From: Desulfothermus sp964427155
GTDB taxonomy: Bacteria > Desulfobacterota > Desulfovibrionia > Desulfovibrionales > Desulfothermaceae
NCBI GenBank assembly: GCA_964427155.1
Contig: CAYRSC010000024.1
Span: 248,001 to 312,000 of the forward strand
Length of the DNA: 64,000 nt
Direction: 5' to 3'
Positions 51,937 through 60,085 of the stretch are shown here, in pieces (position 1 is the stretch's first letter; each line of letters opens with the position of its first letter). Under the pieces are notes generated by a model, which saw nothing but the letters and a program-made list of their open reading frames with translations, ran no database searches and had not been told where the DNA came from. The position numbers and the translations under genes were made by a program.

Positions 51937-53270
51937 GATGACACCTCCTTGATTAAACTGTCCATCTCTGCCCTGGTCTTGGTCTCAGTTACACACATAA
52001 GATAGCAGTCTTCCAGCTCAGGATAGTATCTCTCAAGGGAGAGTCCCAATATAATATCCCTTTCCTTCAACCTGGCATATATCTCTTTTCCCTTTCCCCT
52101 GAAGTTCACCACAAACTCGTTAAAGAAGGGAGAGGAAAATATCGCCTCATATCCCATTCTTTCAAGATGTGTCTTTACATAGGAGGCACCATTATGACAG
52201 AGACCTGCCACCTCCCTCAATCCCTGGCCCCCCAGGGTGGCCATATACATAGCAGAGATAAGGGCACACAGCCCCTGGTTTGAACATATATTGGAGGTGG
52301 CCTTTTCCCTCCTTATGTGCTGTTCCCTGGTGGACAATGTGAGGACAAACCCCCTCTTTCCCTCTCTGTCCCTAGTCATACCCACCAGTCTCCCTGGCAT
52401 ACTGCGCACGTACTTCATCCTGGTGGTAAAAATACCCAGGGAAGGGCCTCCAAAGCCCTGGGGGATCCCAAGGGATTGCCCCTCACCACAACATATATCC
52501 GCCCCAAATTCTCCAGGAGGACGAAACAGACCAAAGGCCAGGGGTTCTGTGAAACTCACCACAAACAGGGCATCCATTTCTTTACACACGCGGGAAGCGG
52601 CATCTAGGTCCTCAATGCACCCAAAAAAATTAGGGGACTGAAGGGCAACTGCCGCCAACCCCTCTACCTCTGCCAGGGAAGAGAGGTCTGTTCTACCGCT
52701 TTCTCTATCATAGGGGAGATAGAGCACATTGGCGTCCCTTGTCTCAAAATAGGTATCTATCACCTCCCTATAATGGGGATGTACTGCCTGGGAAACCGCC
52801 ACCGTGTTTGCCTTTTTCTTTATTCTCAGCGCCATAAAAAGGGCCTCCACAAGGGATGTGGCCCCATCGTACATGGAGGCGTTGGAGACCTCCATACCCA
52901 GCAACTTACATACCATGGTCTGATACTCAAAGATGCCCTGAAGGGTCCCCTGACTTATCTCTGGTTGATAAGGGGTATAGGCAGTATAAAACTCAGAGCG
53001 GAGCACCAGATGGGGAATAATAGACGGGACATAGTGTTGATAATTCCCCGCACCCAAAAAGGAATTTAGAGAGTGGGAGGTCCTGCTCCCCCTTACCAGC
53101 CCTTCTATATGCCTTGTGAGTTCTAATTCACTCATGGGACCTGGGAGATCAAGGTCCCGATCCCTCCTGCACTCCTCTCCCACAGGGGCAAAGAGGTCCT
53201 CCAACTTCCCTACCCCTATGGTCTCTAACATCTCCTCTATCTCTTCTGGGGTATGTGGAAGATATCTCAT
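51930..53270 (-). CDS. gcvPA: Glycine dehydrogenase (decarboxylating) subunit 1
   Basis: A 446-residue first subunit of the split P-protein. The conserved FLGAGNYQHYVPSI and YTPYQPEISQGTLQ regions near residues 75-110 are typical, as is the internal GGPSLGIFTT segment. It forms an alpha2-beta2 enzyme with GcvPB. Its ATG overlaps the gcvH stop by 4 bp. Confidence 0.97.
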   Translation of the reverse strand: MRYLPHTPEEIEEMLETIGVGKLEDLFAPVGEECRRDRDLDLPGPMSELELTRHIEGLVRGSRTSHSLNSFLGAGNYQHYVPSIIPHLVLRSEFYTAYTPYQPEISQGTLQGIFEYQTMVCKLLGMEVSNASMYDGATSLVEALFMALRIKKKANTVAVSQAVHPHYREVIDTYFETRDANVLYLPYDRESGRTDLSSLAEVEGLAAVALQSPNFFGCIEDLDAASRVCKEMDALFVVSFTEPLAFGLFRPPGEFGADICCGEGQSLGIPQGFGGPSLGIFTTRMKYVRSMPGRLVGMTRDREGKRGFVLTLSTREQHIRREKATSNICSNQGLCALISAMYMATLGGQGLREVAGLCHNGASYVKTHLERMGYEAIFSSPFFNEFVVNFRGKGKEIYARLKERDIILGLSLERYYPELEDCYLMCVTETKTRAEMDSLIKEVSSC

Positions 53271-53674
53271 GACTCTTCTCCTTTTAAAAGTTCAAGATAT
53301 GCATCCTTATCCATTAAGGAATCCATCTGAGAAATATCCCCTGGTTCCACCACCACAAACCAGCCATCCTCATAGGGAGAAGAATTCACCACCTCCGGGG
53401 ATTGAACAAGGGATTCATTTATCTCCACCACCTTTCCTGAAACAGGCATATACACCTCTGACACTGCCTTCACAGATTCCACTGTTGCAAATTGTTCCCC
53501 CTGTTCAAAAGAGGTACCCACTTCAGGAAGTTCCACAAATACAATATCACCTAACTGGTCCTGGGCAAAATCAGTAATACCTACACGAACCCTATCCCCT
53601 TCCTTCTTTGCCCATTCATGGTCCTTGGTGTATCTAAGTTCTGAAGGAATAATTAATTCAGATATCTCTTTCAT
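53267..53674 (-). CDS. gcvH: Glycine cleavage system H protein
   Basis: A 135-residue lipoyl carrier protein. The lipoylated lysine is in the ATVESVKAVSE motif (about residue 70), and the N-terminal YTKDHEWAK and GITDFAQDQLGDIVFVELP are classic. It shuttles the aminomethyl group between the P, T and L proteins. It starts after AAGGAGGTG, 20 bp beyond gcvT. Confidence 0.97.
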   Translation of the reverse strand: MKEISELIIPSELRYTKDHEWAKKEGDRVRVGITDFAQDQLGDIVFVELPEVGTSFEQGEQFATVESVKAVSEVYMPVSGKVVEINESLVQSPEVVNSSPYEDGWFVVVEPGDISQMDSLMDKDAYLELLKGEES

Positions 53675-53693
53675 GACCTCACCTCCTTGTTGT

Positions 53694-54962
53694 TTAAAGG
53701 AATCTTTTTATATCCATCCTTGCAGTCCTATGGGGCCTTATGTCAGGAACAATGGTCACCTTCAGGGTGCGCTTAGAGTCCTGAAGAAACACACTACTTC
53801 CATGGGACAGTTCCCTATCCACCAGGACAAAGCCACATGCCGCCCCTCTGGGTCTAAAGCCTTCTGGTTTATCCTCTGAATTTACTGAATAGACCTTCCC
53901 TCCTATCACCGAGATGCCCATATCTGTGACACAGGTGAGGACCCTTCCAATGGGTCTATTCTCCTCATCCAGGACCCTTGGTTCATCCTCCATATTCACC
54001 TTCCTTAGGTCCGGGGCCAAAAATGGATAGGTATAGGTGGAATAAGAACCAAGAAGAGACTCCAGTGCCTCTCTTCCAATAAAGTCCTTGGAAAAAGACT
54101 TACCATATTCCTCCCAGGGGAGACAAAAATCCCAAGGATTGTTTAGAAATGGCCAGTGACCTATATCCTGATGGGAAAGGGGTAAACATGCCCCAGCCCG
54201 AAGGGAATCCCTTGCCGCAAGACCACATGGCATAAGACCCAACTCCTCCCCCACCTCAAACAAGAGTTCCCACACGGAGAGGGCATCCTTGGCAAGACAG
54301 TATATCTCAAACCCTATCTCACCAGTGTATCCAGAACGAGACAGAAGTACTGGGACACCGTTAATTAGTTCCACCCCCTCCCCTTTATAAAGAGAGGGAT
54401 CAAAAAAGCCCTTAAAAGAAAAATATGGCATATCCTCCAGGACCCTGCGGCCCTTCTTCAAAGCGCGCTCAATAATACGAGGGGCAAGGGGACCCTGAAG
54501 GTCTATCTTTCCCAGCCTATCCGTCATATCCTCTATCTCCACCTGTGCATCCCCTCTATGAGAGAGGAGATGAGATGCAATTGTGGACCCCATAGAGGCG
54601 TTTACCACCACAAAGTAAAGCTCATCCTCAACCTGATACACAATGGCATCATCTATCACATGGGCATCTTCATCTAAGAATACCCCATACACCAGACGAG
54701 ACTCCACCAGTGGTCCACCCCTAATGGCCCTTTCCAGGTCCCTGGAAAAACACCTGTTCAACAACCCCCTGGCCCCCACCCCCCTCAAGAGGATAGCGGC
54801 CATGTGAGAGGTATCAAATATCCCCGCACCAGTAAGTACACTCAAATGCTCTGCCCTGGCAGAACCATACCACAGGGGCATCTCATACCCCCCAAACTCA
54901 GAAAAATTCGCCTTCCTCTCCCTATGCCAGGAAAAGAGAGGCGTCTTCTTGACCTCACCCAT
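53694..54962 (-). CDS. gcvT: Glycine cleavage system aminomethyltransferase (T protein)
   Basis: A 422-residue folate-dependent enzyme that releases ammonia from the aminomethyl-lipoyl intermediate and forms 5,10-methylenetetrahydrofolate. Seen: PLWYGSARAEHL and FDTSHM at the N-terminus, an SRSGYTGEIGFEIY motif near the middle, and LAARDSLRAGACLPLSHQD. It is about 55 residues longer than E. coli GcvT (364), with extra length in the last third. It is the first gene of the glycine cluster, divergent from the lpd gene. Confidence 0.94.
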   Translation of the reverse strand: MGEVKKTPLFSWHRERKANFSEFGGYEMPLWYGSARAEHLSVLTGAGIFDTSHMAAILLRGVGARGLLNRCFSRDLERAIRGGPLVESRLVYGVFLDEDAHVIDDAIVYQVEDELYFVVVNASMGSTIASHLLSHRGDAQVEIEDMTDRLGKIDLQGPLAPRIIERALKKGRRVLEDMPYFSFKGFFDPSLYKGEGVELINGVPVLLSRSGYTGEIGFEIYCLAKDALSVWELLFEVGEELGLMPCGLAARDSLRAGACLPLSHQDIGHWPFLNNPWDFCLPWEEYGKSFSKDFIGREALESLLGSYSTYTYPFLAPDLRKVNMEDEPRVLDEENRPIGRVLTCVTDMGISVIGGKVYSVNSEDKPEGFRPRGAACGFVLVDRELSHGSSVFLQDSKRTLKVTIVPDIRPHRTARMDIKRFL

Positions 54963-55016
54963 AAAACACCCCCTTTGGATTTAAAGGGCCTATAATTTAG
55001 ACCAACACCTTAAACC

Positions 55017-55045
55017 ATGTTCACTCAAAAACAGGATTGTGTCAA
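55017..55045 (-). promoter_or_regulatory. Candidate promoter of the gcv operon
   Basis: A perfect TTGACA (55045-55040 on the minus strand) with a weak GAACAT -10 (55022-55017) after 17 bp lies 55 bp upstream of gcvT. The 283-bp gap 54963-55245 is A/T-rich. It shows no recognisable glycine riboswitch or gene besides the two promoter candidates. Confidence 0.3.
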
Positions 55046-55180
55046 GGGCATTTTGATTTTTATGTTAAAAAATATAAAAAAAATTTACAAAAAAATTAAA
55101 AAGAGATATTATTTTTTGTGGTTATAAAAATTTTTAATAAATTCAGGTCATTGAGCTTAAAGGGGAAAACAAAAAAAGCT

Positions 55181-55209
55181 TTGAGGGAATAGATGGGAGG
55201 TGTTATTCT
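55181..55209 (+). promoter_or_regulatory. Candidate promoter of the lpd gene
   Basis: TTGAGG (55181-55186), a 17-bp spacer and TATTCT (55204-55209) lie 36 bp upstream of the lpd start. Each box matches consensus at four of six positions. Confidence 0.45.
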
Positions 55210-55245
55210 AAATAATAAACAAAAGGATAAGCACAAGGAGGCAAT

Positions 55246-56652
55246 ATGTCCAAGGAGATTGTAATAATAGGGGGAGGTCCTGGAGGATATACTGCGGCCA
55301 TTTATGCGTCTCAAATGGGGGCAAAGGTATGTTTGGTGGAGCGAGACAGGATTGGGGGCACCTGTTTGAACAGGGGATGTATCCCCACAAAGGCCCTTGT
55401 GGCAAGTGCTTCTCTCCTTCAAAAGATCCGCATGGCCAAAAATTTTGGGATAGAGGTAGAGGGAGTTCGTCCTAATATAGGGGATATGTTTGCCAGGAAG
55501 GAAAAGATAGTGTCCCTGCTTAGAAAGGGGATAGAGGCCCTTATAAAAAGGAATAGGGTAGAGATAATAAAGGGGCATGCCACCCTTACCCCTGATAAGG
55601 AGGTAGTTGTCAGAGGGGAAGAAGGAGACAGGAGGATGAAAGGCTCCCATATAATTGTGGCAGTGGGGAGCAGGAGTCGCAGTCTTCCTCACATAGACTT
55701 TGATGGGAAACACATCCTCTCCAGCACGGATCTATTAGAGATGGAGAAGGTCCCTGAGAGTATAGTAATAATAGGGGGAGGGGTAATTGGATGTGAATTT
55801 GCGTACATCCTATCCTCCCTGGGTTGCAAAGTAATAATACTTGAGGCCCTGGACCGACTCCTGCCAATCAAGTCCATAGATCCAATGTGTTCCCGACTTC
55901 TCCTCAGGGAGTTTAAAAAGGCAAGGATAGGGGTCCACCTAAAGACACTGGTCCAGAGGGTGGTTGTGAAACCTGGAGGAGGGGTCCAGGTGGTGTTTAG
56001 CCAGGGAGAGGGGGAAGAGATAAAAGAGATAGCGGCAGAAAAGGTGGCGCTATGTGTGGGGAGAGCCCCGGTATTGGAGATAGAGGAAATGGAGAAGGTG
56101 GGGATCTCTACCTATGGGGGGGGATGGTTGGAGGTGGATGAGACCCTTATGACCTCCAGAGATGATATATATGCCATTGGCGATTGTCTTGGACCAAAAC
56201 GCCCCATGCTTGCCCATGTGGCATCACACGAGGCCATTGCCGTGGTGTCCTCACTCCTTCAGGGGAGAGGGGGGGTGGATTATCTAAATACCCCTTCAGT
56301 GGTATATACAGAGCCAGAGATAGGGTGTGTGGGACTATCTGAGGAGATGGTCAGGGAAAGGGGGATCCCCTATGAGTGTGTATCTGTCCTCTTTCGTTCC
56401 CTGGGTAGATCCCATACTAGCTCAGATATATCAGGGGAGGCAAAGTTAATATTTGACACGCGGGACAAAAAAGTCTTAGGAATACACATAGTTGGGGCCC
56501 ATGCCTCAGAACTGGTGGCCACAGGAGGGGTATTGTTAAAGAAAAATGCCACCATAACAGAGATAAAGCACACTATATTTGCTCATCCAACGTTCTCTGA
56601 AATATTCCACGAGGCATCTTTAAAGGCATTGGGGACACCCCTTCATGGATAA
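55246..56652 (+). CDS. lpdA: Dihydrolipoamide dehydrogenase
   Basis: A 468-residue FAD flavoprotein, the E3/L protein that reoxidises dihydrolipoyl GcvH with NAD. Seen: the FAD-binding GGGPGGYTAAIYA, the redox disulfide in GGTCLNRGCIPTKAL, the NAD-binding GGGVIGCEFAYI, the central YAIGDC, and the C-terminal catalytic pair in FAHPTFSE. It starts after AAGGAGG and is divergent from the gcv operon, which makes a role in glycine cleavage likely; other 2-oxoacid dehydrogenases could share it. Confidence 0.96.
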   Translation: MSKEIVIIGGGPGGYTAAIYASQMGAKVCLVERDRIGGTCLNRGCIPTKALVASASLLQKIRMAKNFGIEVEGVRPNIGDMFARKEKIVSLLRKGIEALIKRNRVEIIKGHATLTPDKEVVVRGEEGDRRMKGSHIIVAVGSRSRSLPHIDFDGKHILSSTDLLEMEKVPESIVIIGGGVIGCEFAYILSSLGCKVIILEALDRLLPIKSIDPMCSRLLLREFKKARIGVHLKTLVQRVVVKPGGGVQVVFSQGEGEEIKEIAAEKVALCVGRAPVLEIEEMEKVGISTYGGGWLEVDETLMTSRDDIYAIGDCLGPKRPMLAHVASHEAIAVVSSLLQGRGGVDYLNTPSVVYTEPEIGCVGLSEEMVRERGIPYECVSVLFRSLGRSHTSSDISGEAKLIFDTRDKKVLGIHIVGAHASELVATGGVLLKKNATITEIKHTIFAHPTFSEIFHEASLKALGTPLHG

Positions 56653-56694
56653 ATCTCCAGATAATTGTCCCACCTTAAAGAGGGAGGAAGGGAG

Positions 56695-57504
56695 ATGAGT
56701 GAAAAACAGAGAGGATATTATGAGGCTGGGGAGGGGGTAAAGATATTTTATGAATTCTTCTTCTCCTCCCCCTCCAGGCCCACACTGGTATTTATAAATG
56801 GTCTACTTCAATGCCTCTTCAACTGGTACCCCTTAAAAGAACACCTCTCTTCTCTCTATAACCTCCTCTTATTTGACATGAGGGGACAGGGCAAGGCCCA
56901 GATAGAGGAAGAGGCAGACATCTCCCTGGATCTCCATTGTCTTGATCTGGAAGGACTTTTAAGACATCTCTCCCTGAATAAGGTCTCATTGGTGGGGATG
57001 AGTTGCGGGGGATATGTGGCCCTTATGTTTGCCGCCAATCATCCCCAGATGGTGGAGAAGATAGTCCTGTTGGGGGTGGGAGATGGGACACGTGTGGAGA
57101 TGATAGTGGACGATTGGTCAAATATGGTAAACCTGCTGGGAGATTTTGCATTCTTAAAGTTTGTACTTCCATCCCTCTTCTCTGCAGAATTTATAGAGAA
57201 AATGGGGGATAAGATGGATGGCATCCTGGATGGCCTTATAGAAAGAAATCATACCACAAACCTGATAAAGTGGCTCTCTTCCCTAACCCCCCATCCCCGC
57301 CTCTCTCCTCTCTTAAAAGAGGTATCCAGCCCTATCCTCCATATAATTGGGACAGAAGATGCCCTCATTGGCCCCAGCAGGACAGAAAAAACAATAAAAG
57401 AGACAGGCAAAGACCATAGGGTGGTATTATTGCCAGGGGTGGGACATAGCGTGATTGACGAGGCACCAGAGCAGGTGGCTCATCATATAAGGGAGTTTAT
57501 CTAG
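56695..57504 (+). CDS. Alpha/beta hydrolase
   Basis: A protein of about 269 residues with the alpha/beta hydrolase fold. The nucleophile elbow is GMSCGG (serine, about residue 104), the acid residue is probably in IIGTEDALIGP, and the histidine is in LPGVGHSV, so the triad is complete. The substrate is unknown; the overall pattern resembles the general esterase/BioH-like group. The ATG at 56695 follows GGGAGGAAGGGAG. It lies 42 bp after lpdA and 8 bp before the YihY gene. Confidence 0.88.
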   Translation: MSEKQRGYYEAGEGVKIFYEFFFSSPSRPTLVFINGLLQCLFNWYPLKEHLSSLYNLLLFDMRGQGKAQIEEEADISLDLHCLDLEGLLRHLSLNKVSLVGMSCGGYVALMFAANHPQMVEKIVLLGVGDGTRVEMIVDDWSNMVNLLGDFAFLKFVLPSLFSAEFIEKMGDKMDGILDGLIERNHTTNLIKWLSSLTPHPRLSPLLKEVSSPILHIIGTEDALIGPSRTEKTIKETGKDHRVVLLPGVGHSVIDEAPEQVAHHIREFI

Positions 57505-57512
57505 TCAATTCT

Positions 57513-58751
57513 ATGTTAAAACAGAGGCTTCAGGGAATAGAGAGACTTTTAAAGGACACCATGTCCTCCTATGCCAATCACCGCTGTCCCCTCAGGGCCG
57601 CGGCCCTTACATATGTGACCATACTCTCCATTGTACCATTCCTGGCAGTGGCATTCTCCATCTCAAAGGGATTGGGGTTCTACAACACCCAGTTTATCTA
57701 TAATTTCCTGTTAAAACTTACCGCCAACAGGGAAGGCATTGTAAAAAACATAATCACCTATATAAACAACACCAATGTGGGCAAACTGGGTGGCATAGGC
57801 ATGACCACCCTCTTATTGGTGGTACTTTCTCTTCTAGGGACCATAGAAGACACCTTAAATACCATCTTTCATATCCCCTCAAACCGCACTCTGAAACAAA
57901 AGGTCACCCATTACTTCTCTATCACCCTCCTCTCCCCCATTCTCATACTGGTCTTAGTAACAGTGGGCTCCTCCATAACCAGCATATCTGTGGTAAAAAG
58001 ATTGTTGTCCTATTCTCTTATAAGCCACATCTATGTATTTCTTCTAAAGATACTACCCCTTTTTATGATCTGGATATCCATATATCTCCTCTTTAGATAC
58101 CTCCCCAATGGAAGGGTAAAAAATAGGGGCATCCTTATTGGTTCCCTTCTCTCATCCCTGCTGTGGCAGGTCTCCAGATTTATTTTTGTATATTATGAAC
58201 CCTTTAAATTTAGATATAATGCCATATATGGTAGTTTTGCAAAGGTAATTCTGGTATTCCTATGGATGTTCTTCTCCTGGTGCATCCTTTTACTTGGGGC
58301 GGTAATGGCCCAGGAGATAAATGGGGGCTCAAGGGGAAGGTTTTCCCTTATCTCCAGGCTGGGGAATTTTAATATAGAGATAAAAGAAGAGATCTTTCTA
58401 GCGGTTATAACAGTCTTGATCCAGCACTTTAAAAGGGGAGATGGGGTATGTGAAGCATGGGAGCTTGAGAAGATCTTAAATATACCCACCTATATCATAG
58501 AAGATTATCTAAGGGCACTAGCATCCATGGGATTTATCTGTAATTCAGGGGAGGGATACATCCTCTCTGGGGATATATTTTCCTGCAGGGTAAGTGACTT
58601 TCTGGAGAGGGTGAGAAAATACAACGACTGCCTCCCCCCAGAGACCATAGCCCATATGAGAAAGGGTCTTCGCATCTTCTGCCATACCCTCACAGAGCTA
58701 AAACAGGGCTCCACCATCACCCTGCAAGAGCTATCCTCAAAACTTGAATAG
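57513..58751 (+). CDS. YihY/BrkB-family membrane protein
   Basis: A 412-residue protein with six hydrophobic helices (about 30-265), typical of the YihY family once wrongly called ribonuclease BN. Seen: LRAAALTYVTILSIVPF in the first helix, and a later YGSFAKVILVFLWMFFSWCILLLGAVMAQE segment typed as YGSFA...LL.GA. A soluble winged-helix-like tail (about 280-412) follows. Function is unknown; transport roles are proposed for relatives. Its 3' end overlaps the convergent Nudix gene by 15 bp. Confidence 0.9.
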   Translation: MLKQRLQGIERLLKDTMSSYANHRCPLRAAALTYVTILSIVPFLAVAFSISKGLGFYNTQFIYNFLLKLTANREGIVKNIITYINNTNVGKLGGIGMTTLLLVVLSLLGTIEDTLNTIFHIPSNRTLKQKVTHYFSITLLSPILILVLVTVGSSITSISVVKRLLSYSLISHIYVFLLKILPLFMIWISIYLLFRYLPNGRVKNRGILIGSLLSSLLWQVSRFIFVYYEPFKFRYNAIYGSFAKVILVFLWMFFSWCILLLGAVMAQEINGGSRGRFSLISRLGNFNIEIKEEIFLAVITVLIQHFKRGDGVCEAWELEKILNIPTYIIEDYLRALASMGFICNSGEGYILSGDIFSCRVSDFLERVRKYNDCLPPETIAHMRKGLRIFCHTLTELKQGSTITLQELSSKLE

Positions 58752-59294
58752 CTCTGGATGGGCCAGGGAGAGAAAGCTAAAGGCGCATATAACAAGGGAA
58801 TGTGTTATCTTTCCCTCCCGGATCATCCAGGGAATATCCTTTAAGGGAAAGGTGAGGACCTCAATATCCTCCCTCTCGTCAAGGTGCTGTTCCCCCACCT
58901 GTGTGACATCCCTAACGAGATATGTATAGCACTCGTTGTTCAATATAGCGGGGTTGGGATGGACCTTTCCCACGAATTCTGCATCCTCTCCCCTATAACC
59001 AGTCTCTTCAAACAACTCCCTTAGGGCCGCATCCCTGGGAGAATCATAATCCTCCACTAACCCCCCGGGTATCTCTAATGTAAAATCCCTTATTCCATGA
59101 CGATATTGACGTACAAATACCACCTCTGCTTTGCATGTGAGGGGTATCACATTTACCCAAGGACGGGATTCCAGGACATAAAATTCATAGCTCTCATTGG
59201 TACGGGGCGACATTGCCCTATCAATGCGAAGGTCAAAGACCTTAAAAGAACCGTCTCTCCTGGAACCTAAGAGTTTCCACCGACGAAGACACAT
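58737..59294 (-). CDS. Nudix hydrolase, ADP-ribose pyrophosphatase-like
   Basis: A 185-residue Nudix protein resembling ADP-sugar pyrophosphatases: VFVRQYRHGI before the box and PGGLVEDYDSPRDAALREL leading into FEETGY. The metal-binding REL.EE is intact, but the first glutamate of the box (G-x5-E) is an aspartate here. A C-terminal PHPAILNNECYTYLV-like region (HPNPAILNNECYTYLV) supports the ADP-ribose-type call. It starts after GGGAGAGG and is convergent with the YihY gene. Confidence 0.9.
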   Translation of the reverse strand: MCLRRWKLLGSRRDGSFKVFDLRIDRAMSPRTNESYEFYVLESRPWVNVIPLTCKAEVVFVRQYRHGIRDFTLEIPGGLVEDYDSPRDAALRELFEETGYRGEDAEFVGKVHPNPAILNNECYTYLVRDVTQVGEQHLDEREDIEVLTFPLKDIPWMIREGKITHSLVICAFSFLSLAHPELFKF

Positions 59295-59401
59295 ATCCTC
59301 TCCCTCTAGCCTGGTGAATTTCCAGATTTACTAACCCATGCAAATCTGATAATAAAAGGGCTCTTTAATGTCAAAGAGAGAGTCACTCTAGAGAAGAGAG
59401 G

Positions 59402-60004
59402 ATGCAGGAGATAATATCCTTTATTTTAGGGACCGTTGGAAAGATGGGATATCCAGGTATAGTGGTGCTTATGTTTCTGGAATCCTCCTTTTTCCCCTTT
59501 CCCTCTGAGGTGGTTATCCCCCCTGCAGGCTATCTGGCCTCTACTGGAGAGATGAACCTGCTCCTGGTGATACTCTCTGGCATAATTGGGAGCCTCCTTG
59601 GAGCAATATTTAACTACTATCTGGCCCTGTATCTGGGACGACCCTTTTTCCAGCGCTATGGACGATATCTGCTCATCTCAAATAAGGCCCTGGAGAGGTC
59701 CGAGGTCTTTTTTCAAAGACATGGACATATATCCACCTTTGTGGGAAGACTCCTACCCGGGATACGTCAATACATCTCCCTTCCCGCAGGTATAGCCAGG
59801 ATGAATATGCCCCTCTTTTGCATCTTTACTGCACTTGGAGCTGGAATATGGGTGATAGTGCTTGCACTTGTGGGGTACCTCTTTGGGATGAATAGCCACC
59901 TTGTCCATCAAAAACTACGCACCATCTCCCTTTGTCTTCTCGCCTTTGTGGTGGTCATCACCTTGTTATATGTGTGGTTCTATAGGAAAAAATCCCGCTC
60001 CTGA
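59402..60004 (+). CDS. DedA-family membrane protein
   Basis: A 200-residue membrane protein with about five hydrophobic segments. Family motifs are clear: FLESSFFPFPSEVV near residue 27, GSLLGAIFNYYLALYLG, and FVGRLLPGIRQYISLPAGIARM with the conserved arginines. DedA proteins are proposed lipid carriers that recycle undecaprenyl phosphate or phosphatidylethanolamine. It has its own 107-bp upstream gap, which contains a short CTCTTT/AAAGAG inverted repeat at 59361-59378. Confidence 0.92.
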   Translation: MQEIISFILGTVGKMGYPGIVVLMFLESSFFPFPSEVVIPPAGYLASTGEMNLLLVILSGIIGSLLGAIFNYYLALYLGRPFFQRYGRYLLISNKALERSEVFFQRHGHISTFVGRLLPGIRQYISLPAGIARMNMPLFCIFTALGAGIWVIVLALVGYLFGMNSHLVHQKLRTISLCLLAFVVVITLLYVWFYRKKSRS

Positions 60005-60064
60005 GCCCCACGCCCCTTACTGGACCAGATGAGAGATGAGGACAGGGAATGGTGAGGCAGGGAT

Positions 60065-60085
60065 ATTCCCTCTAGGAGAGGGAAT
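60065..60085. terminator. Hairpin spanning the thrC stop codon
   Basis: A perfect 9-bp stem ATTCCCTCT/AGAGGGAAT with a 3-nt loop lies between the convergent dedA and thrC genes and contains the thrC stop codon. No T run follows, so termination is only possible, not clear. Confidence 0.35.

Noticed and set aside
54963..55245. Possible glycine riboswitch upstream of gcvT
   Set aside because: The gap is A/T-rich with no recognisable paired aptamer elements; only promoter-like boxes were found.
55096..55713. Minus-strand open frame of 205 codons over the start of lpdA
   Set aside because: It lies antisense to a clear dihydrolipoamide dehydrogenase and has a Pro/Leu/Tyr-rich nonsense composition.
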